A stretch of DNA of 64,000 nucleotides, from positions 310,001 to 374,000 of the forward strand of contig NZ_WMBB01000001.1 in the NCBI RefSeq assembly GCF_009708175.1, given 5' to 3'. This document shows positions 12,301-35,199 of this stretch, one piece after another. The notes below the pieces were generated by a model, which saw nothing but the letters and a program-made list of their open reading frames with translations, was not told where the DNA came from and searched no databases. Both the position numbers and the translations under genes were made by a program. The DNA comes from Nocardia aurantiaca. GTDB lineage: Bacteria > Actinomycetota > Actinomycetes > Mycobacteriales > Mycobacteriaceae. Position 1 is the first letter of the stretch, and every line of letters begins with the position of its first letter.

Positions 12301-13794
12301 CAGCACAACGCGTCGCTGTTCATGGTGATGCACGCGGCCGTCGCGGTCCTGCTGGCACGCATGTCGGGCAGCTCGGACATCATCATCGGCACCGCCGTCG
12401 CGGGCCGCGGCGAACGGGTGCTGGACGGCCTGGTCGGCATGTTCGTCAATACCCTCACCCTGCGCACGACCGTGGACCCCGCCGCCTCCTTCGACGACCT
12501 GGTGGCCGCCGCCCGCGAAACCGATCTGTCGGCTTTCGCGCATGCCGATCTGCCGTTCGAGCGGGTCGTGGAGGCGGTCGCGCCCGGCCGCGGCCGGACC
12601 GACCCGCTGCTGCAGGTGGTGCTGGCGCTCCAGAACAACGAGGTGGCCGAGCTCGAACTGCCGGGACTGACCGTCTCCGGGGTGGACGCCGACCTGGGGG
12701 CCGCCAAGTTCGATGTGCAGATCGGCGTCGAGCCCCTCCCACCCGCCGCCGACGGCACGCCCGGCGACCTCGCCGTCGTGTTGTCCTATGCCACCGAGCT
12801 TTTCGACGAGTCCACCATCGAGGCCCTGGGTGCGCGCCTGCTGCGCCTGCTGGCCGCGGTGGCCGCCGACTCGCATATGCCGGTGGGCGATATCGACCTG
12901 CTCGATCCGGCCGAGACCGCGCGCGCCCTGCCCGCGCCCGCCCCCGCGCCGGTGGTGGCCGGCACCGTGCACGGCACCGCGCTGCCGCAGTCGCTGTCTG
13001 TCACGGTCGAGGACGATCCCGACGGCCCGGCCCTGGTGTGGGGCGAGGAGGCGATCACCTATCGCGATCTCGACGCCCGCTCCTCACGGCTGGCCCGTTT
13101 CCTCATCGGACGCGGCTGCGGGCCCGGCGCCGGCGTGGCCATGCGGCTCGATCGGGGCGTCGAATCGGCCGTGGCCACCTGGGCCGTGCTCAAGGCCGGT
13201 GCCGCCGTGGTGCCGCTGGCCGCCCTCGACCGGCTGCCCCCGAGCGGCCTGGATGTGAAGGTGGGTCTCACGACCGGAATCCCGGTCGCGGCGCCCGGTA
13301 TCGACTGGCTCGCCCTGGACGATCCGGGCGTGGCGGCCGAGATCGCCACCGAATCCGCCCGGCCGGTCACCTACGCGCACCGCACCCGAGCCCTGCGCGG
13401 CGACGACATCGCCTTCGCCGCCCCCGGCCGCCCGCCGCTCAGCTACGACGCGGTGGCGGCTCTGGTGGACCGGATCCGCGGTGAAGCCGGGCTGACCTTC
13501 GAATCGCGGACCTATCGGTTCGGTTCGGTGGACCATCCGTTCGCCGTGCTGGAGGCCATCGCCGCCGGCGGCGTCGGGGCGTCGATGGTGTTGGCCGAGC
13601 CCGGGGCCGAGCTCGCCGGGACGCTCGCCGACGAATGGGTCACCCACCTGTTCGCCGAGCGCGCCCGGCTGGACGCGGTGAACCCGGCCGACCTGGACGA
13701 TCTTCAGGCGGTTGTGGTGGATGCCCTGCCGGTCCCGGCTCGGTGGTCCGGCCACACCGTCATCGCCGTTCCGGGGGCCGCCGACGGGCGGTGA
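6343..13794 (+). CDS. NRPS2: A-PCP-C-A-PCP-C-truncated A
   Basis: Peptide synthetase of 2483 residues from the ATG at 6343, chosen because the basic leader ([10 protein letters not shown]) followed directly by an A domain resembles the NRPS3 N terminus; an in-frame ATG at 6151 is possible but unlikely. Domains: A1 about 20-515 with [11 protein letters not shown] about 182, YGPTE and YRTGD; PCP with GGNS about 568; C from about 626 with HHISADG; A2 about 1100-1640 carrying a 48-residue insertion (1364-1411); PCP about 1687; C from about 1744 with HHIAADG; truncated A about 2220-2480. My codes: A1 DFVCMGEAL (no assignment), A2 DVWHFSLVDK (serine). A1 has no C domain of its own, so it should receive the C domain at the end of NRPS1. 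Likewise the final C should serve the first A of NRPS3. Confidence 0.93.
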   Translation: MDTTRRSVRGSRRRRSGAPFFGQLLTAAVESAGDAVALSFNPTGEPSDQRELTYRELDEQSSRVARELIALGVGPGDVVAMGIARSLESVLAMWAIVKTGATYLPVDPTYPSDRIEHMLTDSGAKFGVTLAAYRPGLGTAAYWIELDDPARAERIAARAAHPISYADRTRPLTEQHLAYVIYTSGSTGKPKGVAITHAGLAGLAARRESRAVDGDSRITQLTTPSFDFSIVEMLYAFTAGATLVVVPPDVFGGQELTDLLTRERVTHVCITPAVLESLDPAGPQHLRAIMCGGERVPPALVDRWITPEREFYIEYGPTEVTALSTGTAALPPGGGTHIGTLLPGIGAYVLDAGLRPVPPGVVGELYLAGPALAEGYLNRPVLTAERFVASLYGEPGQRLYRTGDLVKRLENGNFEHHGRTDFQVKIRGLRIELGEIDSAFTAHPDVDFAVTLGTTLPTGAAALVTYVLASPGKTLNVAELASFAGESLPAYMVPAAIMALDEIPLTPVGKVDRERLPEPVFTTKTFIPPATAAEHAVAEVFSGLLTPPGAEPLRVGSDDDFFELGGNSLIATQAVARIGTALGLRVPVRLLFEASTVADLARLLTGQGGAENDTPALVSGPRPDRVPLSYAQQRMWFLNRFYPDSAVDNVPLAVRLSGELDVEAMRAAVRDLVDRHEVLRTVYPEVDGEGHQQVLPLTDDRAVPELPVEDIAAHQLTARIMELAGTGFDVTAAPPLRLRVLRLGPGEQVLVGVVHHISADGFSMGPLTRDLVTAYVSRSSGTVPRWAPLPVQYADYTLWQRAALGAEDDENSSLARQIAYWRETLAGLPDELVLPSDRPRPPVASYRGGTFRFDVADDVYAGVRRLARGHNGTTFMVVHAALAVLLAALSGTRDIAIGTPVAGRGEAELDDLIGMFVNTLVLRTDIDPAAGFADLLDRVRDIDVRAFGHADVPFERLVDLLDPARSQARNPLFQVMLSFQNLAPAEFRLPGLTVAGTDLELPFAKFDLQLTVQEAVDEHGDGTGMAAEFSYALDLFDEPTIASFARRFARVLELVTADPIAPVGDLELLSAEECRRVLTEWNATGFDVPSVVGLPGGDAPTLVSMFEAQVADTPEAVALVFEDERLTYRELAERARRLARELMDGYGVGPEVPVALAIRRCTELVVAMYAVAMTGAAYLPLDPEQPVDRTAHILGTARPPLVLTTRREGFDGSGIPTLAVEDAEERARRRWASGPIANAERPRLLRPAHTAYVLFTSGSTGQPKGVAVSHAAIVNRLVWMQAQHRLSYSDVVLQKTPATFDVSVWEFFWPLQTGARLVVAKPDGHRDPVYLAQVIAEQGVTTVHFVPSMLSVFTAALGAETLVVRGASAGRRSARSGPSGAGERSGGAEGGKNETFSAANPPERSGGKLNTVFASGEGLPAPTAQRLRELTGARLYNLYGPTEAAVDVTYHEVTDADTVSVPIGRPVFNTRVYVLDSRLRPVAPGVAGELYLAGDQLATGYVARPDLTADRFVGNPFGYGERMYRTGDLVKWNAAGELEYLGRTDFQVKLRGLRIELGEIEAALLAQPGVAQSVVVVRADAHTGDQLVGYVVRDPAADIDLRAMKSALARTLPGYMVPSAIVVLDEFPLNASGKLDRRALPAPIFEAKRFRAPSTPIEEIVAGVFADLLGADRVGADDDFFELGGNSLIATRAAARINEALDATVSVRELFETATVSGLAARIVPGTATGARPPLVAGERPARVPLSLAQQRMWVLNQLDPESPAYNIPMVLRLTGALDVPALRHAVEDVLTRHEVLRTRYPESGPGGAPYQDVLSVAEALPEGLEVERAHDIGARVRQLIGTGFDVARQVPVRMRLLTGDAPDDYLLVLVAHHIAADGASFAPLARDLMTAYLARATGEAPGWAPLPVQYADFALWQRAVIGSDTDENSPAAAQLAYWREQLADLPARTPLPLDRPRPAVASMAGALVDYVVPGEIHTELNRIARQHNASLFMVMHAAVAVLLARMSGSSDIIIGTAVAGRGERVLDGLVGMFVNTLTLRTTVDPAASFDDLVAAARETDLSAFAHADLPFERVVEAVAPGRGRTDPLLQVVLALQNNEVAELELPGLTVSGVDADLGAAKFDVQIGVEPLPPAADGTPGDLAVVLSYATELFDESTIEALGARLLRLLAAVAADSHMPVGDIDLLDPAETARALPAPAPAPVVAGTVHGTALPQSLSVTVEDDPDGPALVWGEEAITYRDLDARSSRLARFLIGRGCGPGAGVAMRLDRGVESAVATWAVLKAGAAVVPLAALDRLPPSGLDVKVGLTTGIPVAAPGIDWLALDDPGVAAEIATESARPVTYAHRTRALRGDDIAFAAPGRPPLSYDAVAALVDRIRGEAGLTFESRTYRFGSVDHPFAVLEAIAAGGVGASMVLAEPGAELAGTLADEWVTHLFAERARLDAVNPADLDDLQAVVVDALPVPARWSGHTVIAVPGAADGR
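10432..10575 (+). repeat. In-frame palindromic element, copy A (144 bp, 48 codons)
   Basis: The element starts GTTCGCGGCGC and returns as GCCGCGAAT after a purine-rich G/A centre. Inner arms CGTTCT and AGAACG are also complementary. A conserved tail ends GGCAAATTGAACACA. It interrupts the serine A domain of NRPS2 in a loop before the A5 motif (residues VRGASAGRR to GGKLNT), without a stop or frameshift. The homologous site in NRPS1 has only the 36-bp tail. Related copies lie at 21948-22202. Confidence 0.8.
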
Positions 13795-13857
13795 CGGCGG
13801 GCTGACCCGCCCGGAGTGGCTCTCCCGCCCTCAGGACTGAATACTCCTTGGGGAAAC

Positions 13858-13922
13858 GCCGCGCGACTCCGCCTCGGAGAGAGGCGAACGACCCTCCCAT
13901 CGGGAGGGCCGAGTAACGCGGC
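13858..13922 (+). promoter_or_regulatory. Three-way-junction-like leader upstream of NRPS3
   Basis: An outer stem GCCGCG (13858-13863) / CGCGGC (13917-13922) encloses two hairpins: GCCTC/GAGGC (13871-13885) and CCCTCCC/GGGAGGG (13892-13908). The layout resembles a structured RNA leader, but it matches no riboswitch consensus I know. It could equally be a dispersed palindromic repeat. It lies in the 251-base gap between NRPS2 and NRPS3. Confidence 0.4.
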
Positions 13923-13968
13923 CTGCGTGGATCCGATGAAGTTTGTCGGTGCACGCGGCGGTTGAGCA

Positions 13969-14045
13969 ATGACGGACAGGATGAGGATTAGCTGCATGAT
14001 TCGGGTGGTCGGGGACCGGAAGAACGAGCTCACGGCGGTAGCGGC

Positions 14046-14049
<4 letters not shown>
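13969..14049 (+). CDS. Possible small leader ORF coupled to NRPS3
   Basis: A 26-codon frame (MTDRMRISC... ending ELTAVAA) whose stop overlaps the NRPS3 start as ATGA (14046-14049). In-frame internal ATGs occur at 13981 and 13996; GAGGA precedes the latter by a reasonable distance. NRPS3 has no visible Shine-Dalgarno sequence of its own, so translational coupling would explain its initiation. There is no homology that I recognise. It could be a chance ORF. Confidence 0.25.
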
Positions 14050-28316
<14,267 letters not shown>

Positions 28317-28347
28317 CCCGGTGCCACCGGCCGATAACGGAAGGTGA

Positions 28348-28377
28348 CGCGCGGCGGCCGATAGCTACCGCCGCGCG
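28348..28377 (+). terminator. Hairpin after NRPS3
   Basis: GCGCGGCGG (28349-28357) pairs with CCGCCGCGC (28368-28376) across a 10-base loop, about 30 bases after the NRPS3 stop. No T tract follows, which is common for actinobacterial terminators. Confidence 0.55.
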
Positions 28378-28510
28378 ACCAACCCGTAACATGGGGCGCT
28401 GTTGCGGCGATCGGATAGGCCGTATGGTCTGTCGGGGGTCGGAAGAACCGGGAAACCCGGCCGTGGGGTCGCCGACCAGCACAATCGACACGAGATGAAG
28501 GTGCGAAACA

Positions 28511-29587
28511 TTGATTCGTCGATATGTCCGGAGCGGGCGGCGCGGGGTGCGAGCCACGGCCTTTCTCGCCGCCACCGCGGTTCTCACCGGTCTGATGGCC
28601 GGCGTCGGTGGGGGCAGCGCCTCCGCCGACCCGATCATCGACGGCAAGAAGCTGCTGGCCGATCCGGTCTCGGCGGACGGGTCGAAGATCACCAAGGCGG
28701 AGATGAAGGACGACCGGAACATCCGGCTCTACGTCTACTCCGCGGCCATGGGCGCCACCTACCCGGTCGATGTGCAGCGGCCGGCCGACGCCTCGGTGCC
28801 GCGCCCGACCCTGTACCTGCTCAATGGCGCGGGCGGCGGTCAGGACGACGCCTCCTGGGTCAAGAAGACCAATATCGTCAACGGCTTCCTCGGTGACAAG
28901 AACGTCAACGTGGTCCAGCCCATCGGCGGCAAGTGGTCCTATTACCAGGACTGGGACAACGACGATCCGGTTCTCGGCCGCAACAAGTGGACCACCTTCT
29001 TCACCGAGGAACTGCCCCCGCTGATCGACGCCGCCCTCGGCACCAACGGCGTCAACGCCGTCGCCGGCATCTCCACCTCCGGCACCACCGTGCTCACCCT
29101 GGCCGAGGCCAAGCCGGACCTGTACAAGTCCGTCGCCGCCTACTCCGGCTGCGCGCAGATGGCCGACCCGCAGGGACACGAGTTCATGCGCCTGACCGTC
29201 GAGACCTGGGGTGGCGGCAAGCTCGAGAACATGTACGGCCCGTCGGATTCGCCCGAGTGGGTCCAGCACGATCCGGTCGTCAACGCCGACAAGCTGCGCG
29301 GCATCAACCTCTACATCTCCTCCGGCAGCGGCCTGCCCGGCCAATACGACACTCTCAACGGTCCCTACGCGCTACCCGGCGCCTACGGCCTGGCCAATCA
29401 GCTCATCATCGGCGGCGTGATCGAGGCCGGCACCAACTTCTGCAGCCACAACCTCGCGAACAAGCTGAACTCGCTGGGCATCCCGGCCACCTTCAACTTC
29501 CGGGCCACCGGCACCCACTCGTGGGGCTATTGGAACGACGAGTTCATCAACTCGTGGCCGGTGCTGGCGCAGGGTCTCGGCATCTGA
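28511..29587 (+). CDS. Secreted mycolyltransferase / antigen-85-like esterase
   Basis: Predicted to transfer mycolic acids onto trehalose or arabinogalactan in the cell envelope. Residues 1-39 form a signal peptide: basic start (RRYVRSGRRGVR), hydrophobic core, and cleavage near ASA/DP. The mature part has the alpha/beta-hydrolase pattern of the antigen 85 family: LYLLNGAGGG oxyanion region, GISTSGTT nucleophile elbow, and THSWGYWNDEF carrying the catalytic His close to the C terminus. The TTG start is chosen because GAAGG lies about nine bases upstream and no ATG/GTG in frame would keep the signal peptide. It stands alone after NRPS3 and is followed by a clear hairpin terminator. It supports a mycolate-containing host. 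Confidence 0.85.
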   Translation: MIRRYVRSGRRGVRATAFLAATAVLTGLMAGVGGGSASADPIIDGKKLLADPVSADGSKITKAEMKDDRNIRLYVYSAAMGATYPVDVQRPADASVPRPTLYLLNGAGGGQDDASWVKKTNIVNGFLGDKNVNVVQPIGGKWSYYQDWDNDDPVLGRNKWTTFFTEELPPLIDAALGTNGVNAVAGISTSGTTVLTLAEAKPDLYKSVAAYSGCAQMADPQGHEFMRLTVETWGGGKLENMYGPSDSPEWVQHDPVVNADKLRGINLYISSGSGLPGQYDTLNGPYALPGAYGLANQLIIGGVIEAGTNFCSHNLANKLNSLGIPATFNFRATGTHSWGYWNDEFINSWPVLAQGLGI

Positions 29588-29615
29588 GCGAAAGCCCACG
29601 CGGACAACGCAATCC

Positions 29616-29641
29616 AGCCCGGCACCGGAAGGTGCCGGGCT
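29616..29641 (+). terminator. Hairpin terminator after the mycolyltransferase
   Basis: AGCCCGGCACC pairs perfectly with GGTGCCGGGCT around a GGAA loop, 28 bases after the stop codon; the sequence then continues GTTGCCGTT. Confidence 0.8.
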
Positions 29642-29678
29642 GTTGCCGTTATGGCTGTGATCACAGGCTGGTAGGAAT

Positions 29679-29703
29679 GGCTAAACAAAAAGTTTGGGTA
29701 GCC
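29679..29703. promoter_or_regulatory. Inverted repeat in the metal-transporter promoter
   Basis: GGCTA and AAC on the left mirror GTT and TAGCC on the right across an A-rich centre, in an unusually AT-rich stretch ending 13 bases before the GTG start. An MntR/DtxR-family metal sensor is the natural candidate because the gene it precedes is an Nramp transporter. The sequence is not a close match to the iron boxes elsewhere in the window. Confidence 0.45.
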
Positions 29704-29716
29704 GTAAACTGCTTTT

Positions 29717-30967
29717 GTGAGTATCAGTGTGGCCGATGAACGAAGCCCGCTCCAGCGTGCGCGGTCGGCCACGGTGCTGTTGGGCCCCGCATTCGTCGCG
29801 GCCATCGCCTATGTCGATCCGGGCAATGTCGCCTCCAACATCAGCGCCGGTGCGCAGTACGGCTACCTGCTGGTATGGGTCGTCGTCATAGCGAACGTCA
29901 TGGCCGGACTGGTCCAGTACCTATCCGCGAAACTGGGACTCGTCACCGGCAGATCGCTGCCGGAACTCGTGCGGGCGAAGGCCGGCCGCCCGGTGCGGCT
30001 GGCCTACTGGGCGCAGGCCGAAACGGTGGCCGTGGCAACCGATCTCGCGGAGGTCGTGGGTGGCGCCATCGCGCTGAACCTGCTGTTCGGGCTGCCGCTC
30101 ATGGTCGGCGGCGTCATCACCGGCTTCGTATCGATGATCCTGCTCCTGATCCAGAATCGCCGCGGCCAACGGCTTTTCGAACGGGTCATCACCGGATTGC
30201 TCGGTATCGTCGCCATCGGATTCCTCGCCTCCGTGGTGATCTCACCGCCCTCGGCCTCCGAGACGCTGGGCGGCATGGCGCCGCGCTTCGAAGACTCCGG
30301 CAGCGTGCTGCTGGCCGCCGCCATGATCGGCGCGACCGTCATGCCGCACGTGGTCTACCTGCACTCCGGCATGGCCCGCGATCGGCACGGGCATCCGGAG
30401 GAGGGCCTGCCCCGAAACCGGTTGCTGCGCATCACCCGATACGACGTCGGTTCGGCCATGCTGCTGGCGGGCACGGTGAATATGGCCATGCTGCTCATGG
30501 CCGCCGGCACGCTGCGCGGTCGGGACGGTGTGGACACCATCGAGGGCGCGCACGACGCCGTCCAGGAGGTGCTCGGTCCGGTGGCCGGACTGTTGCTCGC
30601 GGTCGGTCTGCTGGCCTCCGGCCTGGCCTCCACGTCGGTGGGGGCCTATGCGGGAGCCATGATCATGCAGGGCCTGCTGCACCGGCACATTCCGCTGGTG
30701 GTGCGCCGCGTGATCACGCTGATTCCCGCCCTGGTGGTGCTCGCGGCGGGCATCGATCCCACTCGCGCCCTGATCATTTCGCAGGTGGTGCTGTCGTTCG
30801 GCATTCCGTTCGCGCTCATCCCGCTGGTGCGCTTCACCAGCGACTCCGGCGTGATGGGGATGAATGTCAACCATCGGGTCACCACCGGCCTGGCCTGGCT
30901 GGTGGCCGCCGTCATCACCGCCCTGAACGTGGTGCTGATCTACCTCACCGCCACCGGAAAGAGCTGA
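29717..30967 (+). CDS. mntH: Nramp-family divalent metal transporter
   Basis: Proton-coupled importer of Mn2+ and probably Fe2+ in the cytoplasmic membrane. At 416 residues and about eleven hydrophobic segments it has the usual Nramp length. TM1 carries the metal-binding DPGN motif (VDPGNVASN), and the sixth segment region carries MPHVVYLHS, corresponding to the conserved MPH signature. The GTG start follows a palindromic AT-rich promoter region. Its 3' end faces the enoyl-CoA hydratase gene, and a dispersed palindrome lies between them. Regulation by a metal-responsive repressor is inferred from the upstream inverted repeat. Confidence 0.92.
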   Translation: MSISVADERSPLQRARSATVLLGPAFVAAIAYVDPGNVASNISAGAQYGYLLVWVVVIANVMAGLVQYLSAKLGLVTGRSLPELVRAKAGRPVRLAYWAQAETVAVATDLAEVVGGAIALNLLFGLPLMVGGVITGFVSMILLLIQNRRGQRLFERVITGLLGIVAIGFLASVVISPPSASETLGGMAPRFEDSGSVLLAAAMIGATVMPHVVYLHSGMARDRHGHPEEGLPRNRLLRITRYDVGSAMLLAGTVNMAMLLMAAGTLRGRDGVDTIEGAHDAVQEVLGPVAGLLLAVGLLASGLASTSVGAYAGAMIMQGLLHRHIPLVVRRVITLIPALVVLAAGIDPTRALIISQVVLSFGIPFALIPLVRFTSDSGVMGMNVNHRVTTGLAWLVAAVITALNVVLIYLTATGKS

Positions 30968-30972
30968 CACAC

Positions 30973-31064
30973 CGTCATCCCGGCATGCTTGCGGCCGGAA
31001 TCCACTGGAAACACGCTGGGGCACGGCCGGTGTGGATCCCGGCCGGGAGCGCGCCGGGATGACG
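30973..31064. repeat. Dispersed palindromic repeat, copy 2
   Basis: Outer ends CGTCATCCCGGC and GCCGGGATGACG, inner arms GGCCGGAATCCAC and GTGGATCCCGGCC. It sits between two converging genes and could act as a two-way terminator. It shares ends and core with the copies at 6033-6108 and 33306-33378. Confidence 0.85.
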
Positions 31065-31073
31065 AGAGGGCGC

Positions 31074-31919
31074 TCAGCCGAAGACCGCCTTGCGCTTCTG
31101 CAGCATGGCGGCCGCGCCCTCGGCGAAATCGGGGGCGCGCAGCAGCTCGCACTGGCCGGTCTTCTCCGCGGCCAGGGCAGCGTCGAGGGTGGTCAGGGTG
31201 GCGGCATTGAGGGCGCGCTTGGTGAGTTCCAGAGCCCGGCGCGGGCCGTGCGCGAGCTTGGCCGCGGCCGCCTCCACCTCGGCGTCCAGTTCCTCGTCGG
31301 CGTAGACGCCCGCGATCAGGCTGTGCTCCACGGCCTTTCGCGCGGAGAGCCGCTCACCCAGCAGCGCCATCTGGGCGGCCAGCGGGCGACCGGCCGCGGC
31401 GGCGACCAGGGCCGCCGCGCCGCCGTCGGGCATGAGGCCGATATTGATGAAGGCCAGCAGCAGGTAGGCGTCCTCGGACGCGTAGGCCAGATCGGCGGCC
31501 AGCGCGAAGGCCACGCCCACCCCGGCGGCCGCGCCCTTGACCCGGGCGATGACAGGGACGGGGGAGTCGACGATGGCCTTGATCATGCGGTTGGCCACGT
31601 CCATGGTCATCTCGGGCGTGATGCCGCGTTCCTTCTCGCCCGCGGCGGCGGCCAGGTCGGCGCCGGTACAGAAGTCGCTGCCCTCGCCGGTCAGCACGAT
31701 GACCCGCACGGCCGGATCGTCGGCGGCGGCGAGCATGGTGTCGCCGAGGCCCGCCATGGTGTCATAGCTGAGGGCGTTCTTACGCTTGGGATTGGTGATG
31801 GTGATGCGCAACACCCGCCCGTCCTGAATCGCGGTGTAACCCGGCGTGGTCGCGGTAGTACGCTCTTCCGTCGCCCCGCCACCACCCCTGACGGGATCGC
31901 TCCGCGATGCCATATTCAT
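31074..31919 (-). CDS. Enoyl-CoA hydratase/isomerase family protein
   Basis: Crotonase-fold protein of 281 residues acting on acyl-CoA thioesters in the cytoplasm. The N-terminal 27 residues are a low-complexity Gly/Thr-rich leader; the fold starts at YTAIQDGRVLRITITNP. The oxyanion-hole segments are visible as FCTGADL and KGAAAGVGVAFALAADLAYA. The second acidic position reads IGLMPDGGA, with Asp as in PaaG-like isomerases rather than the hydratase Glu-Pro-Gly pattern. The true activity may therefore be isomerisation. GGGAG precedes the ATG. It is divergent from the tandem-TetR gene, which is the likely regulator. Confidence 0.85.
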   Translation of the reverse strand: MNMASRSDPVRGGGGATEERTTATTPGYTAIQDGRVLRITITNPKRKNALSYDTMAGLGDTMLAAADDPAVRVIVLTGEGSDFCTGADLAAAAGEKERGITPEMTMDVANRMIKAIVDSPVPVIARVKGAAAGVGVAFALAADLAYASEDAYLLLAFINIGLMPDGGAAALVAAAAGRPLAAQMALLGERLSARKAVEHSLIAGVYADEELDAEVEAAAAKLAHGPRRALELTKRALNAATLTTLDAALAAEKTGQCELLRAPDFAEGAAAMLQKRKAVFG

Positions 31920-32002
31920 TTTCGCTCCCGGATTTCTACACGGCGGGCACGCCGCAGACTGTGTTCAGCTTTGCGAATTGTGGTTAACTTAGGGGGGTTC
32001 GT

Positions 32003-32022
32003 CCGGCACTGTCAACAGCCGG
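32003..32022. promoter_or_regulatory. Candidate operator in the divergent region
   Basis: CCGGC..CTGT and ACAG.CCGG flank CA, giving a near-symmetrical 20-base site 24 bases upstream of the TetR-type start. It is positioned to control the regulator itself and the divergent crotonase gene. Confidence 0.35.
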
Positions 32023-32045
32023 TGTCATCGAGAAGGAGAAACTGC

Positions 32046-33296
32046 ATGGTCGCCGATCGCAGCGAGGCAGCCCTCGCCTCCGTGCGACCGGACGGTATCT
32101 CCGCGTCATCCGACGGCGAGTCCGGTCCCCGCCGCCGCCCCAAGAACCGCAAGGCCCAAATCGTGCGGGTAGCGGCGCGGGCATTCGCCGAGCGCGGCTA
32201 CCACCCGGTCGGCGTGGACGAGATCGCGGCCGAGGTCGGCATCTCCGGTCCGGCGCTCTACCGCCACTTCACCAACAAGTACGCGCTGCTGGTGGCCGCC
32301 GCGGAAATGGGCGCACAGCAATTGCTGGACGCCGCCCAGGTCGCCGACAATGCCGAGCTGGAACCGGAACCGCGACTCACCGCGCTGATCCGCGGCATTG
32401 CCGAGTACACCATCGACGTGCGCCGCGAGGGCGGATTGTACCGGTGGGAGCGCCGCTACCTGGAAAGCGCGGACCGCGACCGCATTCGCGTCATCTACAC
32501 CGAACTGCACGACACCCTGGCCGCGCCCATCGCCGAGCTGTACCCCGATGCCGACCCGGCCGACACCCAGCTGCGCGCCGCGGCGGTGCTGAGCGCCATC
32601 GGCTCCATCACCGCGCATCGCACCGCGCTGTCCACCACCCGGTTGGTCAACCTGATCACCGAGATCTGCTGGGACATCCTGCGCTGCGAGCTCCCGCCCG
32701 CGCCCGCCCCGGCCACCGGTGACGCGCGGGTGCGCGGCCTGCCCGTCATCTCCAAGCGCGAGCAACTGCTCACCGAGGCCATCCGCATCTTCGGGCGGCA
32801 GGGCTATCACGAGGCCAGCATCGAGGAGATCGGCGCGGCCGCGGGCATCAACGCCTCCAGCGTCTACCGCTACTTCGCCAGCAAGGCAGACCTGCTGGCC
32901 GCTGCCTTCCATCGCACCGGCGAGCGGGTCGCCATCGCCAACAACGAGGCGCTGGCCGAGGCCACCAGCCGCTCCGATGCGGCCGTGCGGATCGCCGACC
33001 GGTTCTCCCGCATGACCTTCACCATGCCGGAGATCCTGCCGGTCTACTTCTCCGAGTTCTCCAATCTGCCCGCCTCCGAACAGCATCGGCTGCGCTCGGT
33101 GCAGCGGCAGAACGTGCTCGAATGGGCCAACCTGCTCGACGGCGATCAGGTCGAGGCGCGGTTCCGGGTGCACGCGGCCATCGCCCAGGTCATCGATGTG
33201 GGGCGGCGCATCCGCTTCGACGGGCGGCCGGAGAACCTGGCCCGGGTGAGCGCGCTCATGCGCGCGGTGCTGTTGGGCGCGGCCGCGACCGAATAG
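32046..33296 (+). CDS. Transcriptional regulator with two TetR DNA-binding domains
   Basis: A 416-residue protein, about twice the length of a normal TetR repressor. The first helix-turn-helix unit lies about 37-83 (KAQIVRVAARAFAERGYH through GPALYRHFTNKYAL). The second lies about 237-285 (KREQLLTEAIRIFGRQGYH through SSVYRYFASKADLL). Each is followed by its own helical ligand/dimer region, so the gene looks like an internal TetR duplication or fusion. AAGGAG lies nine bases before the ATG. The divergent crotonase gene suggests that it senses an acyl-CoA or fatty acid; that is inference. A dispersed palindrome follows its stop codon. Confidence 0.88.
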   Translation: MVADRSEAALASVRPDGISASSDGESGPRRRPKNRKAQIVRVAARAFAERGYHPVGVDEIAAEVGISGPALYRHFTNKYALLVAAAEMGAQQLLDAAQVADNAELEPEPRLTALIRGIAEYTIDVRREGGLYRWERRYLESADRDRIRVIYTELHDTLAAPIAELYPDADPADTQLRAAAVLSAIGSITAHRTALSTTRLVNLITEICWDILRCELPPAPAPATGDARVRGLPVISKREQLLTEAIRIFGRQGYHEASIEEIGAAAGINASSVYRYFASKADLLAAAFHRTGERVAIANNEALAEATSRSDAAVRIADRFSRMTFTMPEILPVYFSEFSNLPASEQHRLRSVQRQNVLEWANLLDGDQVEARFRVHAAIAQVIDVGRRIRFDGRPENLARVSALMRAVLLGAAATE

Positions 33297-33305
33297 GCCC
33301 GTCCT

Positions 33306-33378
33306 CGTCATTCCGGCGCGTTCTGGCCGGAATCCACTGCGGCAGTGTGGATCCAGGCCGAGGCATGCCGGAATGACG
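33306..33378. repeat. Dispersed palindromic repeat, copy 3
   Basis: Outer ends CGTCATTCCGGCGCG and GCCGGAATGACG, inner arms GGCCGGAATCCACTG and CAGTGTGGATCCAGGCC. It lies between converging genes, as copy 2 does. Confidence 0.85.
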
Positions 33379-33384
33379 GAAGGA

Positions 33385-34866
33385 TCAGACCCGGTGCCGC
33401 ATCCGGAACAGCGCACGCGCCACCCGCAGCCGACGCGGATGCTTCTCGAAGGTGCCCGAGGTGATCTGGTCCGTCGGGTGCTTCTCGGTGATCGTCTGCG
33501 GCCGCGCGAATTCCCGCAGCGAGCGCGGATCCCGAATCCGGCCCGGCCCGTTGACCCCGTAGACCGGCGCGGCGTTGACCGTGATGAGCTCGCTGCGCAG
33601 CCGGGCCGCGAACTCCGGGACACTGCGGACGTCTCGCGTGAAAACCGAGACGGTGCGCGGCTTTTCGACGGCGTTCACCCGGTCGGCGGCCTCGTCCATG
33701 GTGGCCACCCGATTCACCACCAGCACCGGCCCGACGGCCTCGCCGGTGACCGCGGTGCTCACCTCGGGCACCTCGGTCAGCACGATCGGCTCGATGTACG
33801 GCTCGCGAATGGATTCCAAGCTGCCGACCACCAGCCGCGCGCCCCGGGTGATGGCGTCGCGTACCTGGCGGCGCACCACATCCACCTGGGACTCCAGGAT
33901 CATCGGGCCGTAGGAGGCGCGCCGGTCCGCGCCCGGGCGCAGCCGCCGGGCCTGATCGGCCACCATCTCCAGGAACGGTTCGTACACCGAGTCGGCCACG
34001 TACACGCACTGCACGCCCGCGGGCTGCTGACCGGAATTGGCCATGGCGCCGTACACGGCGGCCGCGGCGGCGGCGTCGAGTTTGGCGTCGACCTGCACCA
34101 CCATCGACCCGCGTCCTCCCTGCTCGACGACCAGCGGGGTGGACGCCTGCGCGGCCAGCGTGGCCACCTCTCGCGCCCCCGCGCCGGATCCGGCGTAGGC
34201 GAGCTTGTCCAGGTGCGAGCGGCACAGCGCGGCGGCGGTGCCGCTGTCGCCGGTGACCACCTGCAGCACAGGCTGATTCGGGGCCAGATGGTTCCAGGTG
34301 TCGGCCAGCCACGCGCCCACACCCGGGGTGAGCTCACTGGGTTTGAACACCACGGCGTTGCCCGAGGCCATCGCGCCCGCGATCGAATTCATGGGTGTCA
34401 GAACGGGATTGTGCCAGGCGCCCAGCACGCCGACGACGCCCATCGGCAGATAGCCGACGGTGCCGGCGGATCCGCGCCGCAGCGACGCGCCGAGCCGGGT
34501 GGTGCGGCCCAATGTCTTTTCCGCATGCCGCGCAACCCAATCCAGATGCTCCACCGCCAGCGTCACCTCGATGGCGGCGTCCATGCGTGGTTTGCCGGTC
34601 TCGCTGCTGATCAGCTCCACCAGATCCCGGGTGCCGCGGGCCAGACTGCGTTTCCAGTCCAGCAGCCAGCGCTTGCGCGCGTCGAATCCCAGTGCCGCCC
34701 ACCATTGTTCGGCGCTGCGCGCCGAGCGGACGGTGCGGGTCAGCTCACCCGCGCCCATGCTGGCGTATTCGCCCACGACCTCCCCGGTGCGCGGATCGTA
34801 GGACGTCAGCACCTTGGATCGGCCCGCACTGGCGCGCCCTGTTGCCGGCTGCGCCGACTCGGCCAT
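33385..34866 (-). CDS. Aldehyde dehydrogenase family protein without the catalytic Cys
   Basis: A 493-residue NAD(P)-dependent aldehyde dehydrogenase fold. Conserved landmarks are GAWHNPV..PMNSIAGAMASGNAVVFKPSE in the Rossmann region, the general-base region VVEQGGRG (usual form ELGGK), and PIVLTEVPEVSTAVTGEAVGPVL near the C terminus. The catalytic segment, normally GQxCxxxxR, reads GQQPAGVQC: Pro282 stands at the nucleophile position and Cys287 where Arg is usual. I checked the codons (CCC and TGC) on the strand. It therefore probably cannot run the normal thiohemiacetal chemistry; it may be structural, reductive, or use another residue. It is a single gene converging on the TetR-type gene. 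Confidence 0.85.
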   Translation of the reverse strand: MAESAQPATGRASAGRSKVLTSYDPRTGEVVGEYASMGAGELTRTVRSARSAEQWWAALGFDARKRWLLDWKRSLARGTRDLVELISSETGKPRMDAAIEVTLAVEHLDWVARHAEKTLGRTTRLGASLRRGSAGTVGYLPMGVVGVLGAWHNPVLTPMNSIAGAMASGNAVVFKPSELTPGVGAWLADTWNHLAPNQPVLQVVTGDSGTAAALCRSHLDKLAYAGSGAGAREVATLAAQASTPLVVEQGGRGSMVVQVDAKLDAAAAAAVYGAMANSGQQPAGVQCVYVADSVYEPFLEMVADQARRLRPGADRRASYGPMILESQVDVVRRQVRDAITRGARLVVGSLESIREPYIEPIVLTEVPEVSTAVTGEAVGPVLVVNRVATMDEAADRVNAVEKPRTVSVFTRDVRSVPEFAARLRSELITVNAAPVYGVNGPGRIRDPRSLREFARPQTITEKHPTDQITSGTFEKHPRRLRVARALFRMRHRV

Positions 34867-35199
34867 GGTCTACCTCTCGTGGCCTGTGAATGTCTCTCCC
34901 CGCCAAGGCCAGACTATGGTTCGAGTCGCAGATGCGACAAGGTAGCGAAATCACCGCGTACCGGCCGGTCTGCGCCCGGAACAGCGGCTATGCCAGAACC
35001 CGTCGATTTGTGACCAAGCGCACAGTTTGGAGATAGCTGCTTCGGCAAAGAAACGGCCTCCTACGCGGCGCGCCGGTAACATCACGGCCGGCGGTGCGGA
35101 TCATCCCGGCGGGATGTGCGGACCCGCCGCACGGGCGACACCGTTCAGCCCGGCCGGCCGAAAGTTCGCCGCGCCCGAACAATAGATAGTGGAGAGTTG
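34867..35199. other. Divergent promoter region of ALDH-like and ABC exporter genes
   Basis: No coding signal that I trust. It must hold both divergent promoters. A small perfect hairpin CATCCC-GGC-GGGATG lies near 35102-35116, and the stretch just before the ATP-binding gene is AT-richer (AATAGATAGT, a possible -10 region). Confidence 0.4.

Noticed and set aside
13760..13969. Minus-strand 69-codon ORF between NRPS2 and NRPS3
   Set aside because: It overlaps the structured palindromic region, and its Arg/Pro-rich product looks like read-through of repeats rather than a protein.
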